From: Rhodoferax sp.
Lineage (GTDB): Bacteria > Pseudomonadota > Gammaproteobacteria > Burkholderiales > Burkholderiaceae_C
DNA: 12,451 bases
Assembly: GCA_028711355.1 (NCBI GenBank)
Contig: JAQTSL010000078.1
Location: forward strand, 1-12,451
Reading direction: 5' to 3'
The notes beneath the pieces were generated by a model. It worked only from the letters and a program-made list of their open reading frames with translations. It had not been told where the DNA came from and did no database searches. Position numbers and translations under genes: made by a program. Below, in pieces: positions 1 to 5,440 of this stretch; the first letter of the stretch is position 1, and the number at the start of each line of letters is the position of its first letter.

Positions 1-1264
1 TCCACTTGGGCAGCCAGTAATAGACCGCCGCCATCGCACCCATCACCGCCGTCGGGTAGAACGCGTAGTGAAAGTGCGCCACCATAAAGTAGGCGTTGTG
101 GTACTGCGGATCAGCCGCCGCGTCTGACAAAGCCAGGCCCGTCACACCGCCCCAGCCAAACAGCACCAGCGAACCCAGGGCAAACAGCATCGGCGTCTCA
201 AACGTCATGGCACCTTTCCAGATCGTGGCAATCCAGCAAAAGAACAACACCGCCAGCGGGAACGAGATCGCCATGGTGATGTACATGAAATAAATCTGGC
301 TGCCAAACGACATACCGCTGGTAAACATATGGTGGGCCCAAACCACCATCCCGAGACCGGCAATCGCCCAGAACGAATAAACCTGCGCCTTGTAGCCATA
401 AATCGGCTTGCGCGCAAAGGCCGAAAAGACGTGCGGCAAGGCACCGGCGATCGGCAGCAGCAGCACATACACCTCAGGGTGCCCCATGAACCAGAAGATG
501 TGTTGCCACAGCACCGGGTCACCACCACCGGCGGCGTTGAAGAAGTGGGTGTCAAAGTGGCGATCCATCAGCACCATGGTCACGCCACCGGCAAACACCG
601 GCATGATGGTAATCAGCAGCACCGCTGTCATCAGAAAACCGTGCGCAAACAGCGGCATCTTCATCAGCGTCATGCCAGGCGCACGCATATTGAGAATCGT
701 CACGATGACGTTGATCGATCCCAAAATTGACGAGACGCCCAACATATGGACGGCAAAAATGGCAAAGTCCATGCCCCAGCCGCTTTGAATCGATAACGGC
801 GCGTACATCGTCCAGCCGGTATCCACCGCGCCCGGGCCAACACCCATCAGACCCAGAAAAAACGGCAACGTGAGCATGATCGCCGCTGGCGGCAAAATCC
901 AGAAACCCCAGTTATTCAGGCGCGGCAAAGCCATGTCGGGTGCGCCGATCATCATTGGCAGCATATAGTTGGCCAGGCCGGTGGCCGCTGGCATGGCAAA
1001 GCCAAACACCATCACCAGGCCGTGCAAGGTAATCAACTGATTGAACAGCTCCGGCTGGACAAACTGCAAGCCCGGCTGGAACAGTTCCAAGCGTACTGTC
1101 AGAATCATGCCGCCACCGACCAACAACATGACAAAACCAAAGATCAGGTACATGATCCCGATGTCCTTGTGGTTGGTCGTTTCCAGCCAACGCACAAAGC
1201 CACCTGAATAATGCCCACCGTGTGCGTCTGCCTGCGGCAAGCCATGCGTCATATCGTGTGCCAT
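1..1264 (-). CDS. ctaD: Cytochrome c oxidase subunit I, aa3-type (partial, C-terminus outside window)
   Basis: Catalytic subunit of the terminal oxidase in the inner membrane; it reduces O2 to water and pumps protons. I translated the minus strand from the ATG at 1264: 421 codons stay open to the left edge, of about 530 usual for the family. The start has a good AGGAG (1271-1275) six bases upstream. Heme and CuB ligands are all visible: H81 (LHG), H262 with Y266 (GHPEVY), H311/H312 (WAHHM), H397 and H399 (AHFHY). D-channel residues D110 and N117 (GAPDMALPRLNN) and E264 are present, so this is an A1-like enzyme. Odd points: the segment normally reading P-T-G-[IV]-K reads P336-L-A-V-L340, so the K-channel Lys is absent, and the Mg/Mn-site HD pair is H389-N390. 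It lies 37 bp behind coxB and is surely co-transcribed with it. Family assignment is secure; the exact subclass is not. Confidence 0.95.
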   Translation of the reverse strand, partial: MAHDMTHGLPQADAHGGHYSGGFVRWLETTNHKDIGIMYLIFGFVMLLVGGGMILTVRLELFQPGLQFVQPELFNQLITLHGLVMVFGFAMPAATGLANYMLPMMIGAPDMALPRLNNWGFWILPPAAIMLTLPFFLGLMGVGPGAVDTGWTMYAPLSIQSGWGMDFAIFAVHMLGVSSILGSINVIVTILNMRAPGMTLMKMPLFAHGFLMTAVLLITIMPVFAGGVTMVLMDRHFDTHFFNAAGGGDPVLWQHIFWFMGHPEVYVLLLPIAGALPHVFSAFARKPIYGYKAQVYSFWAIAGLGMVVWAHHMFTSGMSFGSQIYFMYITMAISFPLAVLFFCWIATIWKGAMTFETPMLFALGSLVLFGWGGVTGLALSDAAADPQYHNAYFMVAHFHYAFYPTAVMGAMAAVYYWLPKW

Positions 1265-1301
1265 CGACTACTCCTATTTCTGAATATCGTCTAACCGCCG
1301 C

Positions 1302-2198
1302 TTACTGCGCGGCCTTGGCCACAACGGCCACCTTGTCTGTAACACCTGGCGCGGTCTCGGCCGTCGCAGATGCCGGGACCGCCGGTGCCGCCGCCGCTGC
1401 GGTGGCCACTGGCTTCTTGCTGGCCAGCCAGGTGGCAAATTCTTCTTGCGAGACCACATTCACCACTACTGGCATGAAGCCATGTTCCTTGCCACACAGC
1501 TCAGAGCACTGGCCACGGTAAGTGCCGGTCTTCTCGACGGTGGCCCAAAATTCACGCAAAAAACCCGGCACGGCGTCGCGCTTGACGCCAAATGCCGGCA
1601 CCCACCAACTATGGATCACGTCGTTGGAGGTGGTGATAAAGCGCACCTTTTTGCCGACCGGCAACACCAGCGGGTTATCGACTTCCAGCAGATAGTGCTC
1701 ACCCTTGACAGCACCGCTGTCAATTTGCTCGCGCGGGGTGATCAGGCGGCTGGTAAAGCTGACGCCTTCGGCCGGAAAGTCGTATTGCCACATCCACTGG
1801 CTACCGGTGACCTTGACCACCAGTTCGGCGTCGGTCTTGGTGTCTTCGTACAGCACCACCGCGTGATAGGCAGGGATACCAAACACACCGTAGTCGATGA
1901 CAAACAACAGCGCAAACGGGAACAGCGCCCACAGCCACTGCTTGCGGTTGGTTGGGCCGGTAAAAGTAGCGGCCTTGAAACCAGCGGCCTTGCGGTGCGT
2001 GTAGAACGAATAAATCAGCATCGCCAGCACGCCAAAGAACATGATCAGGATGACCACCATCACCAGGTTGTGCATATGCAAGGTTTCCCGGGCGATCGGT
2101 GTAACCGGCTCGGGCAGGTTGTAGGCATAGCCGGCTTGCACCGCCACCGACATCAGCGTCATCCAAAGTGCCAGACCCAACTTGTAGAAATGTTGCAT
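1302..2198 (-). CDS. coxB: Cytochrome c oxidase subunit II
   Basis: Subunit II takes electrons from cytochrome c through its CuA centre and hands them to subunit I. 298 residues from the ATG at 2198. I preferred this start to an upstream codon at 2291 because it gives a clean signal peptide (hydrophobic residues about 6-20, probable cleavage after AGYA) and has AGGA upstream. Two membrane segments follow, about residues 43-65 and 88-110, then the periplasmic cupredoxin domain. CuA ligands are complete: H196, C231, E233, C235, H239, M242 (CSELCGKEHGFM). The aromatic electron-entry patch is W135/W137 (SQWMWQYD). The C-terminus (from about 264) is an Ala-rich tail. Odd: where most homologues carry E-x-x-W-T at the start of helix II, this one has Q87-W-L-W90-A, so the Glu at the mouth of the K-channel is missing. 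No CXXCH, so no fused cytochrome c. It heads the oxidase operon with ctaD. Confidence 0.96.
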   Translation of the reverse strand: MQHFYKLGLALWMTLMSVAVQAGYAYNLPEPVTPIARETLHMHNLVMVVILIMFFGVLAMLIYSFYTHRKAAGFKAATFTGPTNRKQWLWALFPFALLFVIDYGVFGIPAYHAVVLYEDTKTDAELVVKVTGSQWMWQYDFPAEGVSFTSRLITPREQIDSGAVKGEHYLLEVDNPLVLPVGKKVRFITTSNDVIHSWWVPAFGVKRDAVPGFLREFWATVEKTGTYRGQCSELCGKEHGFMPVVVNVVSQEEFATWLASKKPVATAAAAAPAVPASATAETAPGVTDKVAVVAKAAQ

Positions 2199-2224
2199 TT
2201 TTTGCCATCCTGAACAGAGAGAAA

Positions 2225-2249
2225 TGTCAATCCTTTGACATTTGTCAAA
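2225..2249. promoter_or_regulatory. FNR/DNR-like palindrome upstream of coxB
   Basis: A perfect inverted repeat TTTGACATTTGTCAAA lies at 2234-2249. Its core TTGAC-N4-GTCAA has the 5-4-5 geometry of CRP/FNR-family sites and is close to DNR/NNR-type boxes. A third arm, TGTCAA at 2225-2230, forms a second inverted repeat with TTGACA at 2235-2240 (four-base spacer). The main palindrome is centred about 43 bp upstream of the coxB ATG. That is too close for a normal class II activator plus leader, so it fits a site at or downstream of the transcription start, for example a repressor of the oxidase at low oxygen. A TAAAAT -10-like hexamer on the minus strand lies just upstream of it. The palindrome is directly seen; the binding protein is inferred. 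Confidence 0.5.
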
Positions 2250-2388
2250 CAATTTTAATCGATGAATGGTTAGCAATTCCCAAAAATGCACCGGGGAAAA
2301 CCCGATGCTGGCGCACTAGGTGCTGTCCCGCAAGTCATAAGCCATGTCACCCAGCAACATCCGTTTTTGCGTCTGCGGTAGCTGAATG

Positions 2389-2556
2389 GGGGTCAGATCC
2401 CAATTCGGGGCAAGACCTTCGAGCTTGCTACGACAGAGCTAAATTGGAGAGCCAAATTGGGGTCAGATCCCAATTCGGTACAAGACACTCGAGATTGCAA
2501 AGATAGTGGCACGAATTGGGCTCTGACCCCAATTTAGCGGACCGATCCCAATTCGG
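2389..2556. repeat. GGGGTCAG/CTGACCCC repeat cluster (REP-like)
   Basis: An identical 20-bp sequence starting GGGGTCAGATCCC occurs at 2389-2408 and 2459-2478, as part of an imperfect direct repeat of period 70. An inverted half, reading AATTGGGCTCTGACCCC, lies at 2514-2530 and matches the second copy at 16 of 17 bases as a long hairpin arm. A third core GATCCCAATTCGG is at 2544-2556. No coding region is evident. The GGGTCAGA/TCTGACCC core recurs in the 57-bp repeats at 5281-5440, so both belong to one genomic repeat family. Such palindromes resemble REP elements mobilised by RAYT-type (Y1 transposase-like) proteins, but no such gene is in the window. The flanking 2250-2388 shows nothing else apart from one TGTCCCGCAAG at 2324-2334. 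Confidence 0.75.
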
Positions 2557-2590
2557 CCGGTTGTACGTTGATGTTTAACCCGCTACGGAA

Positions 2591-2731
2591 TGTCCCGCAA
2601 GGTTTTAACCAGTTGAGAACAGAGCAAAAGTGCACTGCGTTTCACTTTTGGTCTGTCCCGCAAGGTTTTAATCAGTTGAGGACAGAGCAAAAGTGCACTG
2701 CGTGTCACTTTTGGTCTGTCCCGCAAGGTTT
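2591..2731. repeat. 63-bp tandem repeat, 2 full copies plus a partial third
   Basis: Units start with TGTCCCGCAAGG at 2591, 2654 and 2717. Copies one and two are each 63 bp and differ at three positions; the third keeps only about 15 bp and then meets the stop codon of the small oxidase-like gene. Each full unit contains a hairpin with arms CAAAAGTG and CACTTTTG (2625-2632/2643-2650 and 2688-2695/2706-2713). A fourth, isolated TGTCCCGCAAG lies at 2324-2334. The period is a multiple of three, so the plus strand stays open across the array, but nothing suggests that it is translated. Confidence 0.9.
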
Positions 2732-2756
2732 CAGTAGGTCCAAAACAACCTTGCGG
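2721..2756. terminator. Inverted repeat spanning the 3' end of the small CoxII-like gene
   Basis: A perfect 10-bp inverted repeat: CCGCAAGGTT at 2721-2730 and AACCTTGCGG at 2747-2756, with a 16-base loop that contains the stop codon of the minus-strand gene. The left arm is the start of the truncated third 63-bp unit and the right arm is coding sequence. It could act as an mRNA 3' end structure or attenuator between this gene and coxB. There is no T-run, so intrinsic termination is uncertain. Confidence 0.35.
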
Positions 2757-2958
2757 TGGGCCACACCAACAGCAACACGATCACGCAGGGCGCCAGCGTC
2801 CAGGCGATTTCGACCGCTAACGAATCATGAAAGTTTTCAAGGCCGTGCTTGACGGCGCGGTGATGGCGCCACGAAGCCAGCAGCAGCGCCGCAAAGGAGC
2901 CGACAAAAATCAACAGGCAGACCACCATCAGCACCCAGCGAAAGTAAAAAACGGTCAT
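2731..2958 (-). CDS. Small membrane protein resembling only the transmembrane hairpin of oxidase subunit II
   Basis: 75 residues with ATG at 2958. It has two hydrophobic segments, about residues 5-29 and 51-73, joined by a basic/His-rich loop (SWRHHRAVKHG). The second segment begins S46-LAVE50-IAWT54-LAP57. This matches the conserved helix-II start of cytochrome oxidase subunit II (E-[IV]-x-W-T-x-x-P), including the Glu at the K-channel entrance. There is no cupredoxin domain and no CuA ligand, and the protein ends right after helix II. The start lies three bases after the stop of the methyltransferase gene, so translation is probably coupled. coxB follows on the same strand after 530 bp of repeats. 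It may be a small oxidase subunit or assembly factor; a remnant of a broken subunit-II gene is the alternative. The reading frame is clean, with no sign of decay other than the lack of the second domain. Confidence 0.75.
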   Translation of the reverse strand: MTVFYFRWVLMVVCLLIFVGSFAALLLASWRHHRAVKHGLENFHDSLAVEIAWTLAPCVIVLLLVWPTARLFWTY

Positions 2959-2961
2959 GGT

Positions 2962-3864
2962 TCAGCTTTCTGGTTTGGCGCTTGCGCGGCCCGCGCTACG
3001 CCCCTGCGCCAGCGCAGTACGCATCTGCGCCAGGCTGATTTCTTGCTGCGGTGCCACCGTCAGGCGTGGCGCCGGTTTGATGGCGTGACCGTAGATCACC
3101 TCAAATGTCAGTTGCAACGGCCGTTGCGCCAGTGCGTCGATCAATTGCCCACGCCACTGCCTGCCGCGCAAGGCGGCAAAGCGCTGCGGATGCAAGTTGC
3201 GCCCCAGTTCACGCAGCTCTTGCAACAGGCGCTCCGGCGTCTCAAAGGTCAGGGTGATGCGCTCCATGTCCAGCACCGGGTCGGCAAAGCCCAGCGCCAC
3301 CAGCCTATCGCCCCAGTCGTGCATATCAGTGAGCGGATGCGCTGGCGCCGGCCACTGGAGGGCTTGGTACAGATCGCGAAGCTCTTTAAGCGTATCCGGC
3401 CCCAGACAAGAGAACATCAGGAAACCATCAACCTCCAGCGCTTCATGCCATTGCCGCAGCAAGGCCTGCGGATCGGGGGCCATATGCAAATCCATGTTGG
3501 ACCACAACATCTGCGCTGGCTTGTCCAGTCGGCTTGACACGGAAGTCTGGCTTTTGAACCATTGGCTGGCTTGCCACCACGGTGCGTGCAGTGCCTGACG
3601 CACCAGAGCCTGAGCTTGTTGAGAGCTCTCAAACACTGAGCACTGTGCGTTCGCATAGCGCTGCGCCAGCAACGCCTGGGTCTGCCAACCGCCGCGCCAA
3701 GGCTGCCAGTGCACCCAGTGGGCGGGCGTGGACTTGATACAGTCCAGCCGCTGTTGCATACGTCGGCCCACCTCTTCGTGCAACCAGGGCGATGACTGGA
3801 CCGGTAAAAACTGCCAGCGCTGGGCAGCAACCGGGTCAATAGGGGGGGAAAGCTCGGGCGACAT
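2962..3864 (-). CDS. BioC-like class I SAM methyltransferase, divergent
   Basis: 300 residues from the ATG at 3864. A longer open frame to 4068 would run across the divergent promoter and into comF, so I reject it. The middle and C-terminal parts resemble BioC (malonyl-ACP O-methyltransferase of early biotin synthesis): a SNMDLHMAPDP stretch like the BioC SN-x-A-xQW region, then a strand-turn segment VDGFLMFSCLGPDTLKELR. The usual SAM-binding motif I (D-x-G-x-G-x-G) is not recognisable; the equivalent stretch near residue 50 reads WQPWRGGWQTQAL. So either the cofactor loop is unusual or activity is lost. I give no gene symbol for this reason. The gene is divergent from comF with 40 bp between starts, and is followed at three bases by the small CoxII-like gene. 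A C7 run falls in codons 6-8. Confidence 0.75.
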   Translation of the reverse strand: MSPELSPPIDPVAAQRWQFLPVQSSPWLHEEVGRRMQQRLDCIKSTPAHWVHWQPWRGGWQTQALLAQRYANAQCSVFESSQQAQALVRQALHAPWWQASQWFKSQTSVSSRLDKPAQMLWSNMDLHMAPDPQALLRQWHEALEVDGFLMFSCLGPDTLKELRDLYQALQWPAPAHPLTDMHDWGDRLVALGFADPVLDMERITLTFETPERLLQELRELGRNLHPQRFAALRGRQWRGQLIDALAQRPLQLTFEVIYGHAIKPAPRLTVAPQQEISLAQMRTALAQGRSAGRASAKPES

Positions 3865-3890
3865 CGGCAAATAATCACTATGGGAGGGCG

Positions 3891-3898
3891 AGTATATT
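3891..3898. promoter_or_regulatory. Overlapping divergent -10 elements between comF and the methyltransferase gene
   Basis: The gap between the two divergent starts is only 40 bp. On the plus strand TATATT (3893-3898) ends six bases before the comF ATG. On the minus strand TATACT (3896-3891) stands 26 bases before the methyltransferase ATG. The two hexamers share four bases, so both promoters could hardly be occupied at once. -35 elements are weak on both sides. Hexamers are seen; promoter activity is inferred. Confidence 0.4.
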
Positions 3899-3904
3899 GA
3901 CTCT

Positions 3905-4603
3905 ATGTTCACCAAGTTGCTATCAGGGCTGAAAGTGGGCCGCCTGGCCAGCCAGTGCCGGGTCTGCCACGCCTGGCCCGCCGACACCGTTTGCGAGGCG
4001 TGCGTGCGCCAATTTGCCCAACCGGTGCCGCGCTGTAGGACCTGTGCCCGGCCGTTGCCTGCGGCCAACCCGGTCTGCGGTGCGTGTCTGAAACACCCAA
4101 GTGCCCTCGACCGCTGCCTGTGCGCGGTGGATTACAGCTACCCCTGGGACAACCAGGTGCAGCACTTCAAGTTTCACGCCGAACCCAGCCTGGTCCACAG
4201 CCTGGCCGCCCTCATGCGGGCGGCTCCCTGGGTAGAAGACGCGATCGAAGCGGCTGACTTGCTGCTGCCGATGCCGCTATCAAGCCAGCGCCTGAAGGAG
4301 CGCGGTTACAACCAGGCGCTGCTGCTGGCGCGACAACTGGCGCCGCGCAAAACGCGCCACGACCTTTTACTGAAGGTGCATGACACGCCGCCGCAGCATT
4401 CGCTCAAGCGCGCGGCCCGCCTGGTGGCGCTGGACCATGCGTTTGCCGTCGAGCCACTGCGGGCGCACCTGCTCTGCGGTAAACGCGTGCTGCTGGTCGA
4501 TGACGTGATGACCACGGGCGCGTCGCTGTTTACCGCGGCGCGCGTGCTCAAGGCGGCTGGTGCGGGGCAGGTGACCGGGCTGGTGTTTGCCCGCACCGTC
4601 TGA
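3905..4603 (+). CDS. comF: ComF family protein (phosphoribosyltransferase-like)
   Basis: 232 residues, the usual length. The N-terminus has four CxxC pairs (C18/C21, C30/C33, C44/C47, C58/C61) typical of the ComF zinc finger. A type I phosphoribosyltransferase fold follows, with the conserved ERGYNQA at 132-138 and the PRPP loop VLLVDDVMTTGAS at 195-207. ComF proteins are needed for natural transformation in several bacteria and may link to DNA processing in the cytoplasm; the substrate is not settled. No in-frame start exists upstream before a stop, so the ATG at 3905 stands. The nearest purine-rich run (GGGAGGG, 3882-3888) is too far upstream for a normal ribosome binding site; a leaderless mRNA is possible. 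Confidence 0.93.
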   Translation: MFTKLLSGLKVGRLASQCRVCHAWPADTVCEACVRQFAQPVPRCRTCARPLPAANPVCGACLKHPSALDRCLCAVDYSYPWDNQVQHFKFHAEPSLVHSLAALMRAAPWVEDAIEAADLLLPMPLSSQRLKERGYNQALLLARQLAPRKTRHDLLLKVHDTPPQHSLKRAARLVALDHAFAVEPLRAHLLCGKRVLLVDDVMTTGASLFTAARVLKAAGAGQVTGLVFARTV

Positions 4604-4723
4604 CATGGCATCGCAGTCACCCAAAAGCTTATTTTGTACAAACCGCAGAATTGGGGTCGTGCTTCGATGTGTTCCACCACCCTCCCCTGACCTTGAATCG
4701 CATCCAGTCAGCGAGTAAGCCCC

Positions 4724-4732
4724 TGCGACAAT
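4724..4732 (+). promoter_or_regulatory. Extended -10 element upstream of trmL
   Basis: TGCGACAAT reads as an extended -10 (TGn then GACAAT at 4727-4732) that ends seven bases before the trmL ATG at 4740. No Shine-Dalgarno sequence lies between. Transcription would then begin at or next to the A of the ATG. The preceding 4604-4723 shows no gene; AATTGGGGTC at 4649-4658 may be a fragment of the GGGGTCAG repeat family. Confidence 0.35.
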
Positions 4733-4739
4733 CCAACGT

Positions 4740-5207
4740 ATGTTTCACATCGTTCTGGTTTCACCTGAGATTCCGCCCAATACCGGTAACGTGATTCGGC
4801 TGGCGGCCAACACCGGTTGCACCCTGCACCTGATCGAGCCGCTTGGGTTTTCAATGGACGACAAACACCTGCGCCGCGCCGGGCTGGACTACCACGAGTA
4901 CGCCACCGTGCAGCGCCACAGCGACTGGGACGCCTTTCTGCACACGCAGCAGCCAGCGCCCGAGCGACTGTTTGCACTGAGCACCAAGGCCAGCGTCAGC
5001 GTTTTTAAGGCGCGCTTTCAGGCCGGTGACTATCTGGTGTTTGGCTCGGAAACCAGCGGTTTGGGCGCATCGGTGCGCCAGAGTTTTTTGCCAGCCCAAA
5101 TTTTGCGCCTGCCGATGCTGCCCGGCCAGCGCAGCCTGAACCTGTCCAACGCCGTCGCAGTGACGGTTTTTGAGGCCTGGCGGCAAATCGGGTTCACTAC
5201 AAAATAA
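4740..5207 (+). CDS. trmL: tRNA (cytidine(34)-2'-O)-methyltransferase
   Basis: 155 residues, full length for TrmL. This SPOUT-class enzyme uses S-adenosylmethionine to methylate the ribose of the wobble base (C34/U34) in leucine tRNAs. All three SPOUT motifs are clear: NTGNVIRLAANTG at 14-26, the knot loop FGSETSGLG at 101-109 and LPMLPGQRSLNLSNAVAV at 124-141. There is no extra N-terminal RNA-binding domain, as expected for TrmL rather than TrmH/RlmB. It lies 136 bp downstream of comF on the same strand and probably has its own promoter. It converges on mutT. Confidence 0.96.
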   Translation: MFHIVLVSPEIPPNTGNVIRLAANTGCTLHLIEPLGFSMDDKHLRRAGLDYHEYATVQRHSDWDAFLHTQQPAPERLFALSTKASVSVFKARFQAGDYLVFGSETSGLGASVRQSFLPAQILRLPMLPGQRSLNLSNAVAVTVFEAWRQIGFTTK

Positions 5208-5280
5208 TGATAAAAAGACCTCTAGCACTTATAGATAAAGCCAAAGCAGCTCTTTATTAAATAGCGTATCTTGAGACATT

Positions 5281-5440
5281 GAGGGTCAGACCACTCGCGT
5301 AGCGACGTGCTCTGACCCCAACTAATATAAGGGCTTTGAGGGTCAGACCACTCGCGTAGCGACGTGCTCTGACCCCAACTGATATAAGGGCTTTGAGGGT
5401 CAGACCACTCGCGTAGCGACGTGCTCTGACCCCAACTGAT
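5281..5440. repeat. 57-bp tandem hairpin repeat, three copies, between convergent trmL and mutT
   Basis: Units begin GAGGGTCAGACC at 5281, 5338 and 5395. The first two are 57 bp and differ at one base; the third is 46 bp and ends on the mutT stop codon. Each unit folds as a long hairpin: GGGTCAGA, one mismatch, CAC and TCGC, loop GTA, then GCGA, a mismatch, GTG, a mismatch, TCTGACCC (first copy 5283-5318). Three strong hairpins in a row between converging genes would be well placed to stop transcription from both sides. The core is shared with the cluster at 2389-2556. The stretch 5208-5280 is AT-rich and I see no gene or clear terminator in it. Confidence 0.9.

Noticed and set aside
1446..2213. 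255-codon plus-strand frame opposite coxB
   Set aside because: Antisense shadow of coxB, whose signal peptide, helices and CuA site are complete.
2250..2388. Possible small RNA or gene between the FNR-like site and the repeats
   Set aside because: No ribosome site plus frame, no clear promoter-terminator pair; only an isolated TGTCCCGCAAG is notable.
2389..2731. Possible CRISPR array in the repeat-rich gap
   Set aside because: Repeats are long, directly adjoining and without unique spacers of even size; no cas genes are nearby.
2568..2852. Plus-strand frame through the 63-bp repeats with a repeated VPQGFNQLRTEQK peptide
   Set aside because: Period of 63 keeps the frame open by arithmetic. 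It runs antisense into the small oxidase-like gene and resembles no protein family.
3865..4068. N-terminal extension of the methyltransferase upstream of 3864
   Set aside because: It would cover the divergent promoter and overlap the first part of comF; the sequence is unlike the family.
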